From Acidobacteriota bacterium (lineage in GTDB: Bacteria > Acidobacteriota > Thermoanaerobaculia > Thermoanaerobaculales > Thermoanaerobaculaceae), in assembly GCA_003133645.1 (NCBI GenBank), contig PKYI01000120.1, positions 1-47,449 on the forward strand: DNA of 47,449 nucleotides. Direction: 5' to 3'. The first letter of the stretch is position 1. The number at the start of each line of letters is the position of its first letter. Below the pieces are notes generated by a model. It saw nothing but the letters and a program-made list of their open reading frames with translations, did not search any database and was not told the DNA's origin. The translations under genes were made by a program, and so were the position numbers. Positions 16,819-25,610 of the stretch are shown in pieces.

Positions 16819-18549
16819 ATGAAGGTGCTCAACGAGGAGTATCCGCTGTTTCCGGTGCCGCATCTGGACTTGCTGCAGGACCTGGTGCGGGGTTCGGCCC
16901 AGCGCCATGGCAGCAAGCTGGCGCTCGAGGACCTCAACGAAACCCCGATCGGGCGCCTGACGTTCCAGGAACTGGCCGACACCGTGGCGCGCTTCGGGCG
17001 CGCCCTGCGCCGGATCGGGCTCGACGAGCGTGATCACGTGGCCGTCATCGCGGAGAACCGGGTCCAGTGGGTGATCGCATACCTGGCCGCGGCGACGTTC
17101 AATATGGTCGTAGTGCCGATCGACAAGAGCCTCAAGGAAAACGAGATCGTCACCATCCTCCACGCCTCGGACGCGAAGGCCGTGGTGTTCTCGGAGGGGC
17201 TGCGCGATACCGTGCTCACGCTCGCGCCCTCGGTCAAGGGACTCAAGGTGTTCGTGGACATGGACCTCCCCGAACGGGGGCACCGTGTCCACTCGATGGC
17301 GCAGATGATCGCGGGCGAGCCGGCGGCACCGGGAGATCCGTTCCCTCGTCTCGACCCCGACGCGGTCGCGGTGATCGTCTTCACCTCGGGCTCGATGGGC
17401 CGGGCCAAGGGCGTCATGCTCTCGCAGCGCAACGTCGTCTCCAACCTGATGGCGATGCTCTCCATGGTCGAGCTGCTGGAGAGCGACCGCTTCCTCTCGG
17501 TCCTGCCGATCCACCACATGTACGAGTGCACCTGCGGCGTGCTGTGCCCGCTCACGGTCGGCGCCTCGGTCCATTTCGCGCGGTCGCTCAAGACCGTGGT
17601 CGAGGACCTGCAGCGCGTGCGCGCGACCGTCCTGCTCGCGGTGCCGCTGCTCTACGACAAGATGTTCAAGCGCATCCAGGCGGGCGTGCGCGAGAAGCGG
17701 CTCGTCTCGCTGCTCGTCAACCCGATGGCGGGCATCGCGAGCGCCACCGAGGCCGTTGGAATCGGGGGCCTGCGCAGGAAGATGTTCGCCGCGATCCACG
17801 CCAAATTGGGCGGCGCGATCCGCATCCTGATCGTCGGCGGGGCGGCGCCCAACCCTGAAGTCTCGAAGGGGATGCGCGGCTTCGGGTTCACGCTCCTGCA
17901 GGGGTACGGGCTCACCGAGACCTCGCCGATCGTGGCGCTCAACCGCCTGCGGAAGTTCCGCGACGACGCCGCGGGCCTGCCGCTGCCGAACCTCGAGGTG
18001 CGCATCGAGGATGCCGACGACGAGGGCCGCGGCGAGATCGTCGTGCGCGGGCCCTCGGTGATGCTCGGGTATTACAAGAATGAGGAGGCGACGCGCCAGG
18101 TCCTGAAGGACGGATGGTTCCACACCGGGGACTACGGCATCTTCGACGCGGACGGCTTCCTGCACGTCTCGGGGCGGAAGAAGAACGTGATCGTGGCCGC
18201 CAACGGCAAGAACGTGTTCCCCGAGGAACTCGAGGACCAGGTCAACGCGATCCCGCTGGTGCTCGAATCGGTGGTCTACGGCGCCAGGGGCTCGGCAGGG
18301 GACGAGGAGATCTCGGTGATGGTCGTCCCCAACGCCGAGACGATCCACCAGCACGCGCAGAAGACCGGGGCCGAGATCACCCGCGCGTGGATCGAGGACG
18401 AGATCAACAAGGAGATCAGGGCGCTCAACCGCAGGCTCCCCCTGTACAAGCAGATCCGGCGCGTACAGATCAAGGAGGGGGAGTTCGAGAAGACGACGAC
18501 GCAGAAGATCAAGAGGTACTTGATCCACCAAGAAGACACCACCCACTGA
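16819..18549 (+). CDS. AMP-dependent long-chain fatty acid-CoA ligase family protein
   Basis: A 576-residue adenylate-forming enzyme that activates a carboxylic acid with ATP and loads CoA (or another thiol). The ATP/phosphate loop is VIVFTSGSMGRAKGVMLSQ, with Ser-Met where Thr-Thr is usual. LLQGYGLTETSPI is the A5 motif, GEIVVRGPSVMLGYY and DGWFHTGDYG are A7 and A6-type motifs, and GRKKNVIVAANGKNVFPEELE is A8. The catalytic lysine region is near the C-terminus in KTTTQKIKRYLI. The ATG has ggagg 8 bases upstream. The length and motif order fit FadD/FACL forms. A role in fatty-acid degradation or lipid recycling is plausible, but no beta-oxidation genes are near. Confidence 0.9.
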   Translation: MKVLNEEYPLFPVPHLDLLQDLVRGSAQRHGSKLALEDLNETPIGRLTFQELADTVARFGRALRRIGLDERDHVAVIAENRVQWVIAYLAAATFNMVVVPIDKSLKENEIVTILHASDAKAVVFSEGLRDTVLTLAPSVKGLKVFVDMDLPERGHRVHSMAQMIAGEPAAPGDPFPRLDPDAVAVIVFTSGSMGRAKGVMLSQRNVVSNLMAMLSMVELLESDRFLSVLPIHHMYECTCGVLCPLTVGASVHFARSLKTVVEDLQRVRATVLLAVPLLYDKMFKRIQAGVREKRLVSLLVNPMAGIASATEAVGIGGLRRKMFAAIHAKLGGAIRILIVGGAAPNPEVSKGMRGFGFTLLQGYGLTETSPIVALNRLRKFRDDAAGLPLPNLEVRIEDADDEGRGEIVVRGPSVMLGYYKNEEATRQVLKDGWFHTGDYGIFDADGFLHVSGRKKNVIVAANGKNVFPEELEDQVNAIPLVLESVVYGARGSAGDEEISVMVVPNAETIHQHAQKTGAEITRAWIEDEINKEIRALNRRLPLYKQIRRVQIKEGEFEKTTTQKIKRYLIHQEDTTH

Positions 18550-18578
18550 GCCCCGGGGCGCCGCCGATAGCGGACCAT

Positions 18579-18725
18579 CTGCGTTGTCGGGCTGCGGCGG
18601 TTCGGATCCTCACGTAGCCTGCGGCTACGCTCCGGTCCGACCGCCTTGTCCTCCTAGCATCTGGCCCACTCTCGGCGGCGCGGCTACACGCCGCAAGCCG
18701 AGGCCCTGCCTGCCACGGCGCGGAA
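18579..18725. repeat. Dispersed intergenic repeat, copy 1
   Basis: This 147-bp segment aligns along its length with 39558-39703, with shared blocks ctgcgttg, tcacgtagcct, cggctacgctccg, gcggctacacgcc and gaggccctgcctg. It contains the hairpin cgtagcc-tgc-ggctacg (18613-18629) and a second small hairpin around gcggc-tacac-gccgc. It lies just downstream of the acyl-CoA ligase gene and has no convincing coding frame. It looks like a non-autonomous element or a structured 3' region. Confidence 0.75.
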
Positions 18726-18749
18726 ACGTGTGGTGATCCTGGGCCCGGA

Positions 18750-18777
18750 GGCTGCGCGGCCTGCGGCCGGCGCAGCC
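18750..18777. terminator. Strong GC-rich hairpin downstream of the PAS gene
   Basis: ggctgcgcggcc and ggccggcgcagcc pair around tgc with a single bulge. It lies between the 3' ends of the acyl-CoA ligase (+) and PAS (-) genes. No T run follows, so terminator function is tentative. Confidence 0.4.
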
Positions 18778-18783
18778 GGTTCT

Positions 18784-18804
18784 GACCACGGACCACGGAC
18801 CACG
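18784..18804. repeat. Three tandem copies of gaccacg
   Basis: A short heptamer tandem repeat follows the hairpin in the 292-bp gap between convergent genes. Together with the dispersed repeat and hairpin it fills this gap, and I see no gene there. It could reflect slippage or part of a small mobile repeat. Confidence 0.6.
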
Positions 18805-18841
18805 CCTCTTTCTGTGCCCGGTGCTCTGTCGTTCCGCGGGG

Positions 18842-19186
18842 TCAGTCGCGATCGAAGTGGGGGAGGGTGTCGGGGATCGGGACCGAGATCTCGACGAACC
18901 CCGCGAAGCGCCCGTCGCGATACCAGGGGAGCTGGTGGATGATCTTCTTCTGCCCGCGCTTGCTGATCGTGTAGTGGTTCGGCGCCCGGGTTTCGTAGAG
19001 CGTCCGGATCGCGGTGAGAGCCGGCTCGGGATGGCACGCAAAGACGCTGGTGCCGAGCAGCGCGGCGCCTCCGTCGTCCGCGAACGCCGCCAGCGAACGT
19101 GCGTTCATCGCGACGATCGTGCCGGACTCGTCGGTGACGGTGACCGCCGCCGGTAGCTCGACGGCCCAGGCAAGTTCTTCAGGCAT
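18842..19186 (-). CDS. Single PAS-domain protein
   Basis: A 114-residue soluble protein made only of a PAS fold: LPAAVTVTDESGTIVAMNARS is the first strand-turn unit, followed by LLGTSVFACHPEP and TISKRGQKKIIHQLPWYRDGRFAGFVEIS. The CHPEP segment, the basic RGQKK loop and the PWY strand are typical of stand-alone PAS proteins that sense a small ligand or mediate dimerisation. No kinase, cyclase or DNA-binding domain is attached. The ATG at 19186 has ggagg 8 bases upstream. It follows the TPR gene by 65 bp and is probably cotranscribed. The ligand is unknown. Confidence 0.85.
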   Translation of the reverse strand: MPEELAWAVELPAAVTVTDESGTIVAMNARSLAAFADDGGAALLGTSVFACHPEPALTAIRTLYETRAPNHYTISKRGQKKIIHQLPWYRDGRFAGFVEISVPIPDTLPHFDRD

Positions 19187-19251
19187 TGTCGTCCTCCGTG
19201 ATGAGCGTGGCCGGGCGCACGGCGAGGCACCGGCCTTCGGGCCCGACGGTT

Positions 19252-19665
19252 TCACTTCCTCGTCACGAGCAACTCGATGGCGTCGCGCGCGTCGCGGTTG
19301 GCCTTGTCGTAGGAGAGGATCTTCTTGAGACAGCGCTTCTGCTTGTCGGCTTGCCCCTTGAGCCCCCAGTAGTTCGCGAGGAGGAGCCAGGCCTCGGTGT
19401 GCTGCGGCGTGAGTTCGAGCGCGCGCTTGAGGTGGTCGAGGGCGTCGGGCTGGCGCTTCGGGTTGTCGATCTCGAGCGTCGCGAGCGTGAGGAGGGCCTC
19501 GGCATCGGGCGCTTGCTCGACGAGCTGCTCGAGCATGAGGCGCGCCTTGCGCAGCTCACCGGCGGTGATGAGCTGCTTGGCGAGGGGTACGCTGGCGTGG
19601 GAGAAGTCAGGAGATTCCTCCGGCTCTCTCCCCGGGGCGACGTTCTGGTCCTGATCTTGTCTCAA
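19252..19665 (-). CDS. TPR-repeat protein
   Basis: A 137-residue cytosolic protein. The TTG at 19665 is chosen because aggagg lies 7-8 bases upstream and no ATG is available in frame. After a charged leader (MRQDQDQNVAPG) there are about three TPR units: LITAGELRKARLMLEQLVEQAPD, LLTLATLEIDNPKRQPDALDHLKRALELTPQ, and AWLLLANYWGLKGQADKQKRCLKKILSYDK (each quoted in part). It is probably a scaffold for protein-protein contacts. It is divergent from the membrane glycosyltransferase (66 bp apart) and upstream of the PAS gene. No enzyme motif is visible. Confidence 0.8.
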   Translation of the reverse strand: MRQDQDQNVAPGREPEESPDFSHASVPLAKQLITAGELRKARLMLEQLVEQAPDAEALLTLATLEIDNPKRQPDALDHLKRALELTPQHTEAWLLLANYWGLKGQADKQKRCLKKILSYDKANRDARDAIELLVTRK

Positions 19666-19731
19666 GGCCGCGGCCTCCTGGAAACACGTCGTGTACCGTC
19701 ACACTCTAATCCTGTCGTGGCTTTGAACGCA

Positions 19732-22227
19732 ATGCGGGGTGGGGAGAGTAAGCTCTCCAGCGTGACGGCTGGGTGGCTGCGGACGGCGAGAGGGCGTTCC
19801 CTGGGCGATCGTCTGGTCGGCGTGGCGCTCGTCGCCTACGGCGTCGTCGTGTGGTTGTTGCGCCCGCTCACCCCGTTCGAGCAGGACGAGGTGCTGTTCC
19901 TCAAAGCGCTCGACCGTTACGACGTTGCCCTGCACTCGCCGCACCCGCCCGGCTACCCCCTCTTCGTCGGCGTCGGCAAGGCGGTCCGGTGGCTCATCGG
20001 GGATCCGGTCGCGGCGCTCCAGTTGGTAGCGGTGGTCGCATCGGTCGCCGCGGTGGGCGGGGTATGGCTGCTGGCCCGCCGCCTCGGCGCCGGGCGAGCG
20101 GCCGCCGCCACCGCGGCGGCAATGCTGGCCACGGTCCCGACGTTCGTCTTCCACGCCAACGTTGGCCTCTCCGACATCCCGGGCACTGCGTGCACCGTGC
20201 TGGCAGTGATCGCGCTGGTCGCCGCGCTGGATGCGCCCCGAACGCTACCGCTAGCGGCCGCCGCATCCGCGGCCGCAGTGGCCGTCCGCCCCCAGCTCAT
20301 TCTCGCGCTTGCGGTTCTGGGTGTGGTGGCGATCGTTGCGGCGGCCCGCCGGCGCCGCTGGGGGGCGCTGGCGCTCGCCCTCGCTGTGGGTTTGGCGGTG
20401 TCCGTCGCGTGCTGGCTCCCCGCAATCCTCGTCACCGGCGCCGGGCGCTTCCGGCAGGCAGTTGCGGACGCTGGCGTGTGGGCCGCCTACCACGAGGCGG
20501 GCACCCGGCTTCCGGGGATCCCGCTCACGACCGTCGCTCGCTATTGGCTTGTCGCCCCGTTCGGCACCCACGTCCTGGCGGCGCTGTTCTGGCTCGCCGT
20601 CATCGCCGGAGCCGTGGCGTGGTGGCGGAGTGGCCGCAGGCGGCTGGTCGGTATTGCACTCGCGTGCGGCGGGTCGTACCTGGTGGCCGCGCCCTTCGCC
20701 ATGGGGGCGGGCGAGGCGGTCCGCTACATCCTGCCTGCACTGCCGTTTCTGGCGCTGCTCGCGGCGGGCCTCCTCATGCTCGTGCCGGCCGCCCAGCGGT
20801 GGGGCGCGGCCACGCTGGCCGCAGTGTGGTGCCTGGCCGCCGTGGTATGGATCGGACCGCTCGTCGTGCTGCGCGCGCGGGCGCCGGCCCCGGCGTGGGC
20901 GTGCCTGGAGTGGATTTCAGCGCACGAGAACGCCGCGGTGACGACCGTGGTCTACGACGGTGTATTCCGGCCGCACGTGGGATACGTCCTCAGTCCGCGC
21001 GGTTTCCACGTCGAGGAGATGTATCCGGGGGTTGCGTACGCGAGCGAGGAGCCGGGAGGCTCGGTCGTGTTTGTGACCCGAGCACCGCGCTCTCCCGGAG
21101 AGGTGCTCCTGGAGCGAAGCTGGGACGTGGCCGCGTTGCGGCCGCTCTCCCGCCACTACTACGATCGGTGCGTGGTGACCAGGCAGCCGGCCGCAGACTC
21201 GGCAAATTTCTCGGCGGGTTTTCGCGTCGGGGCCGGCGAGTGGGAGCTGACCGGGAACGGAACGGTCGCACTGCCGGACGGGGCCCCGCCGCAACTCGTT
21301 CGGGTGCGCGCGGGTGGGACGCCGCTCGCGGTAGCCGCCGCAGGGTCGGCCCCGGTCGCGCTGCCACCCGGCGGCGAGGCGTTCGTGCCGCTCGAACCCG
21401 GTGTCCTCGGGGCGCTGCGCATCGAGGTGCCGGGTGGAGCGACGGCGCGGGTGCCGGAGCTGGAGCTCTTCCCGGTGGGAAACGGCGACGCGGCGTGGTT
21501 GACGCGCAATGCGGGTGAGCACGAGCTGCTCGTGCCGTCGGCCGCCCACGCGCCCGGCCGGATGCGGAGCGACTGGGTCACCGACCTGCTGCTCCACAAC
21601 CCGGACTCCCGCTTGCCGATCGAGATCGCGCTGCGCTGGTCGCAACGGCTCGACCTCGGCGGTGCCGTTCTCCCCGCGACGCGAATCGTGCCCCCGGGCG
21701 CCACCGTACTGGTGCGCGACGTGGTCGCCACCGTGTTCCACGCCGGCGGCGCCGGGGCGCTGCGCCTCGTCGCCGAGCGGCCGTTCACCGCGCTATGGCG
21801 GACGTACGACGAGAACGCCCCCCGCACGCTCGCCGACCCCGCGTTCGCGCCGCCCGTGACCGGCGCCCAAGCCGTAACCAGGGGCACGCTCACGCTGAGC
21901 TACCGGCCGGGGCCGGCTGGGGTGCGATCGAACGCGGCGTTCTTCAACCCGTCGGCCGAGTCCGTCGAGGTGCGTCTCGATCTGGTCAAGGCCGGCTCAG
22001 ACGCCGCGCCTGGCGTGTGGACGTTGCGGCTGCCGCCGTGGGGGTTCGGGTTCCTGGACGGGGAGCGCCTCATCGGGACCAACGTCGTGACGGTGGCGGC
22101 CGACTTCACGTTGCGTTTTGCCGCCACGCGGCCGGTTGTCGCGTTTGTCTCGGTTGTCGAGAACGCCTCCAACCGCTCGCGGTACGTCTTCGCCGGCCAG
22201 CAGGCGGCGCCGCCCAAGCTACCGTAG
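19732..22227 (+). CDS. Polytopic glycosyltransferase (PMT/ArnT-like) with tandem C-terminal beta-sandwich-like domains
   Basis: An 831-residue membrane protein. Residues 20-390 hold about 10 transmembrane helices. The first loop, RPLTPFEQDEVLFLKAL, then HSPHPPGYPLFV, has the acidic residues and the HPPGYP signature of GT-C mannosyl/undecaprenyl-sugar transferases. This part would transfer a sugar from a lipid carrier outside the membrane. A soluble region follows (from WISAHENAAVTTVVYDG). The last 250 residues contain two related segments, DWVTDLLLHNPDSRLPIEIAL and RSNAAFFNPSAESVEVRLDL, resembling the HNP/FNP-type beta-sandwich domains frequent in acidobacterial exported proteins. The ATG at 19732 has no clear ribosome site; a GTG at 19762 is an alternative. 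Confidence 0.75.
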   Translation: MRGGESKLSSVTAGWLRTARGRSLGDRLVGVALVAYGVVVWLLRPLTPFEQDEVLFLKALDRYDVALHSPHPPGYPLFVGVGKAVRWLIGDPVAALQLVAVVASVAAVGGVWLLARRLGAGRAAAATAAAMLATVPTFVFHANVGLSDIPGTACTVLAVIALVAALDAPRTLPLAAAASAAAVAVRPQLILALAVLGVVAIVAAARRRRWGALALALAVGLAVSVACWLPAILVTGAGRFRQAVADAGVWAAYHEAGTRLPGIPLTTVARYWLVAPFGTHVLAALFWLAVIAGAVAWWRSGRRRLVGIALACGGSYLVAAPFAMGAGEAVRYILPALPFLALLAAGLLMLVPAAQRWGAATLAAVWCLAAVVWIGPLVVLRARAPAPAWACLEWISAHENAAVTTVVYDGVFRPHVGYVLSPRGFHVEEMYPGVAYASEEPGGSVVFVTRAPRSPGEVLLERSWDVAALRPLSRHYYDRCVVTRQPAADSANFSAGFRVGAGEWELTGNGTVALPDGAPPQLVRVRAGGTPLAVAAAGSAPVALPPGGEAFVPLEPGVLGALRIEVPGGATARVPELELFPVGNGDAAWLTRNAGEHELLVPSAAHAPGRMRSDWVTDLLLHNPDSRLPIEIALRWSQRLDLGGAVLPATRIVPPGATVLVRDVVATVFHAGGAGALRLVAERPFTALWRTYDENAPRTLADPAFAPPVTGAQAVTRGTLTLSYRPGPAGVRSNAAFFNPSAESVEVRLDLVKAGSDAAPGVWTLRLPPWGFGFLDGERLIGTNVVTVAADFTLRFAATRPVVAFVSVVENASNRSRYVFAGQQAAPPKLP

Positions 22228-22270
22228 GAGCCGCCCGCCGGGCCGCCATCACACCCAGGCTGGCGATCAC

Positions 22271-24355
22271 TCAGAACAGGGGCTTGCCGTCGAGGTCCTC
22301 CTTGGCGAGGCGCGCGTCGTCGAAGCCGAGGAACTCCAGGACTGTCGGCGCGAGGTCGTACAGCGTCGGGCTCGCCAGCTTGATCGGGCGGCTGGTGAAC
22401 AGCACGCCGGGCACCAGCGGCGGGTCCACCAGGTGGTTGCCGCTCCATTTCTTGAGGTTGTCCTCGACCAGGGGGCCCGCCGGCGAGGCGCCGAGCGCGG
22501 TCTGCCACGAGGCGCCATAGCCATCCGAGAAGCCGATGTACAGGTCGGGCGCCAGGTGTGCTTCAGGCCCCTTGAAGATCTCCTGGTTCAGGTACACGGT
22601 GCGGGCGACCTTGATCCCGGTCTTGGGGTCGGTCCACTTCCTGAGCTTGTCGGCGATCTCGTTCTTGAGCGCTTCCTTGCCCGGGCCCTCGGCGACGATC
22701 CCCTGGGGCTCGCGTCCGACGGTGTTGATGTAGATGCCGCCGTAGCCGAGGGCGTAGGCGCGGGTGGCCGACCAGTCCACGTCCGCGAACAACGGCCCGC
22801 CGGCGGTCGCGGTCGGGTCCTTGAGCACGAGGTAGCCGTTCTCGCGCAGCCAGGAGTCGATGTGGGCGGCGCGGCGGAACGTCGTGAAGCCGTGGTCCGA
22901 GAGCACGATCAGGGTGTCGCCCGTGCGCATCGCGGCGAGCGCGACGCCGACGACGGCGTCCATCTTGCGGTAGCAGTCGTCGATCATCCCCTTCAGCCGG
23001 GGCGGGGCGTTGGGGTCGTAGAGCGGGTGCCCCGGGTCGATGAACCGCCAGTACATGTGCTGGATGATGTCGGAGTACTCGAAGTAGCAGTAGAACACCC
23101 CGCGCTCGCAGCGCGACAGCTCGTGCTCCATGAGCCGCAGCTGCTCGTGGTAGAGGTCGGAGGCCTGCTCGATGAAGGCGTTTTCGGAGAGGCGCCCCTC
23201 GTTGAGCGCCCAGGTGTCGAACGGCATCCCGCGGGTCGCGAACAGCCCGAGATCGTGGGCCAGCTCCTTGGAATACCCCTCGGGGTAGGAGATCTGGAAC
23301 CACGGCTTGCGCGGGTCGATCGAGATCGGGGCGGCGTAGAGCTTGAAGTAGGGCTTCAGTTCGACCAGGTTGAAGCGGAGGATCCCGTACATCCGGCTCA
23401 GCGGCCCGACCTTGAACGTGACGCCGACCCAGGGACTCCACTCGCCGACGCGCAGCGACACGTCCTGCCCCTGGAGCGTGATCGTTGCGACCGAGCGGTC
23501 GGGGCTCACCCGAACCGAGAACGGCGCCGAGAGCCGCTCGACCTTGCCGGTGATCCCCTGCTTCTGCGGCCCAAGCAGCTCGAGCTGCAGCGGGTTGGCG
23601 TCGGGCACGACGTGGACCTCGCCGCCGGTCTCGTGGCTCACGGTCTCCGGCGCGGTGGTGTAGAACGAGAACGTCCCCTGGGTGCCGAGCAGGTCGGGGA
23701 CGCCCATGCCCGAGAGCATCTTGCCGTCGATCTCGTCGGGGGGGAAGGTGACCGGGCAGGACAGGATCGTCATCGGCACGCCGGCCTCGCGGCCGTACTG
23801 CCAGAACGCCTTGCCCTTGCGGACCGGCAGCGACTTGTTCCCCTCCAGCCGCGTGAGCGAGAGGTCCGGCAGGTAGCTCCCGGGGGCGCGGCGGATGAAG
23901 TCGTACACGCCGCTCTTGCCCGGGTTGCGGCCGGTGGCGAAGGCGGTCCACGCGACCGGCGACTCCGCCGGGTTGGTGGTGCCGAGGTGCGAGTAGCCGC
24001 CGAGCTCCGCCAGGCGCTTGAAGTTCGGCAGCTCGCCCTTGGCCATCATCGGCTCGATGATCTTGGGCGAGAGCCCGTCGAGGCCGACGATGATGAGGCG
24101 CTTGCCTGTCTGGTTTCCTGCCATAGTGCCCCCGCCCTTGTGACTCTCGGTGATCACCAGCGCGGCCCCGGCCGCGGCCATCGCCGCGACGCCGAGCGTG
24201 ACCGCGAGCCAGTGGCGTTTCGTGAACCCCCAAAGCCGCTGGAAGAACACCGCGACCACGGCCAGCACCGAGAGGGCAAAGCCGACGATCGCGGCGAGCC
24301 CGGTGCTCACCGTGTAGAGCGAGCCCGGGTCGATGTACGCGAGGTGGAACATCAT
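22271..24355 (-). CDS. Membrane-anchored type I phosphodiesterase/nucleotide pyrophosphatase family protein
   Basis: A 694-residue alkaline-phosphatase-superfamily enzyme. The ATG at 24355 (MMFHLAYIDPGSLYTVS) has a ggggggatcag leader. Two hydrophobic helices (about residues 15-40 and 52-72) anchor it. The catalytic domain starts at RLIIVGLDGLSPKII, where the Asp is a metal ligand. NPAESPVAWTAFATGRNPGKSG carries the presumed nucleophile Thr in WTAFATG; DIIQHMYWRFIDPGHP and LIVLSDHGF add the remaining metal ligands. The C-terminal FEVL-like tail (LYDLAPTVLEFLGF) is standard for the family. It follows the CysN-like gene by 34 bp in the same operon, so it may hydrolyse or transfer a nucleotide- or sulfate-linked product made upstream. 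The substrate is unknown. Confidence 0.85.
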   Translation of the reverse strand: MMFHLAYIDPGSLYTVSTGLAAIVGFALSVLAVVAVFFQRLWGFTKRHWLAVTLGVAAMAAAGAALVITESHKGGGTMAGNQTGKRLIIVGLDGLSPKIIEPMMAKGELPNFKRLAELGGYSHLGTTNPAESPVAWTAFATGRNPGKSGVYDFIRRAPGSYLPDLSLTRLEGNKSLPVRKGKAFWQYGREAGVPMTILSCPVTFPPDEIDGKMLSGMGVPDLLGTQGTFSFYTTAPETVSHETGGEVHVVPDANPLQLELLGPQKQGITGKVERLSAPFSVRVSPDRSVATITLQGQDVSLRVGEWSPWVGVTFKVGPLSRMYGILRFNLVELKPYFKLYAAPISIDPRKPWFQISYPEGYSKELAHDLGLFATRGMPFDTWALNEGRLSENAFIEQASDLYHEQLRLMEHELSRCERGVFYCYFEYSDIIQHMYWRFIDPGHPLYDPNAPPRLKGMIDDCYRKMDAVVGVALAAMRTGDTLIVLSDHGFTTFRRAAHIDSWLRENGYLVLKDPTATAGGPLFADVDWSATRAYALGYGGIYINTVGREPQGIVAEGPGKEALKNEIADKLRKWTDPKTGIKVARTVYLNQEIFKGPEAHLAPDLYIGFSDGYGASWQTALGASPAGPLVEDNLKKWSGNHLVDPPLVPGVLFTSRPIKLASPTLYDLAPTVLEFLGFDDARLAKEDLDGKPLF

Positions 24356-24389
24356 CTGATCCCCCCGTGGCGGGCGCGCGCCGCCGCGC

Positions 24390-25610
24390 TCATCCGACGA
24401 TGCCGAAGCCGGCTGCCGTGCCCTTGCGCTCGAGCACGAAGCGCCCGAGGCCCGCCATCCGGTCGAACGTCTCCACGACCACCGCCCGCTCCGCCGCGAA
24501 CGCGACCGTGCCGAGCTGCATGGCCGCGAGGGCTTCCCCGGGGGGGAGCGGGTCAAGCGTCGCGGAGTCGAGGCGGTCGGCGATCGCTTCGACCCGCACC
24601 GGGACGACCTGCGTCGCGCAGCGCAGCGCCACCTCCTCGCCCAGCGCCAGCGGCGTCTCCGCGAGCCAGAACACCCTCCCGGCCGGCGTCCGCGTCACCT
24701 GCGGCAAGTCCCCCGCCGGCGCCAGGACGTCGCCGCGGGAGGGCTCGGGGCCGTCGAGCACGAGGCCGACCGACTCGCCCGTCTGGGCCGGGGCGTGGTC
24801 CTCGGGGAAGCGGCGGATCGCCCGCACCGTCACCGCGGCCCCGCCGGGGCACACGGTCAACGCGTCGCCCTCCGCGACTGAGCCGGAGAGCACGCGCCCG
24901 ACGATCGTGGCCGGGCCGTCGTGGCGGAGGACCCCCTGCACCGGGAAGCGCAGGGCGTCCACCGGCGCGACCGCCAGCTCCAGCTCGCCGATCGCCTCCA
25001 TCACCGAGGGGCCGTCGTACCACGGCATCGCCTCGGAGCGGTGGACGACGTTGTCGCCGTCGCGCGCGACCACCGGGATGACGCCGGAGGTCTCGATCCC
25101 GAGGGCGCGCAGCTCATCGACCGCGGTTTGCTCGAGGGCGCGGAACGCGTCCTCGCGCCGTCCCAACGTGTCCATCTTGTTGACCGCCACGATCACGGTC
25201 CTGATCCCGAGCATCGCGAGCAGGAGCGCGTGCCGCCGGGTCTGCACCTGCACGCCCTCGTCGCCCGCCAAAACGAGTACGGCGGCGTCGGCGCGCGTTG
25301 CGCCCGAGAGCATGTTCTGGATCAATTCCTGGTGCCCGGGCACGTCGATGAACACCAGGCGGCAGACGGGGGTGTCAAGGAACGTCTGCGTCGTGTCGAT
25401 CGTCATCTCGCGCTCGCGCTCCTCCTGGAGCTGGTCGGTCACGAACGCCCAGTTCCCGGCGACCGACGCGTCCACCGCAGCGGTCCCCGGCAGCGCCGAC
25501 ATCTCGTGGCGGATGCGGCCGATCAGCGTCGACTTGCCGTGGTCCACGTGGCCGACCATCGCGATGCGGAGGAGCGGCTTCTCGCCGGCGCCGGTGACGA
25601 GCGGGCTCAC
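24390..25610 (-). CDS. cysN: CysN-like GTPase, sulfate adenylyltransferase large-subunit family
   Basis: A 406-residue translational-type GTPase, shorter than typical CysN (about 475). G1 is GHVDHGKSTLIGR, with the EF-Tu-like His rather than the CysN VDDGKS. G2 is in EREREMTIDTTQTF, G3 is DVPGH and G4 is NKMD. CysN-specific cues are QTRRHALLLAMLGI and GDNVVHRSEAMPWYDGPSVMEAI. Two beta-barrel domains follow. In CysDN the GTPase drives ATP:sulfate adenylyl transfer to APS. The GTG start at 25610 overlaps the CysD-like stop (GTGA), indicating coupled translation and a complex. No CysC kinase domain is fused. The divergence leaves open a substrate other than sulfate. Confidence 0.82.
   Translation of the reverse strand: MSPLVTGAGEKPLLRIAMVGHVDHGKSTLIGRIRHEMSALPGTAAVDASVAGNWAFVTDQLQEEREREMTIDTTQTFLDTPVCRLVFIDVPGHQELIQNMLSGATRADAAVLVLAGDEGVQVQTRRHALLLAMLGIRTVIVAVNKMDTLGRREDAFRALEQTAVDELRALGIETSGVIPVVARDGDNVVHRSEAMPWYDGPSVMEAIGELELAVAPVDALRFPVQGVLRHDGPATIVGRVLSGSVAEGDALTVCPGGAAVTVRAIRRFPEDHAPAQTGESVGLVLDGPEPSRGDVLAPAGDLPQVTRTPAGRVFWLAETPLALGEEVALRCATQVVPVRVEAIADRLDSATLDPLPPGEALAAMQLGTVAFAAERAVVVETFDRMAGLGRFVLERKGTAAGFGIVG

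Noticed and set aside
18783-18804. CRISPR-like repeat
   Set aside because: The heptamers are directly adjacent with no spacers, and no cas gene is present.
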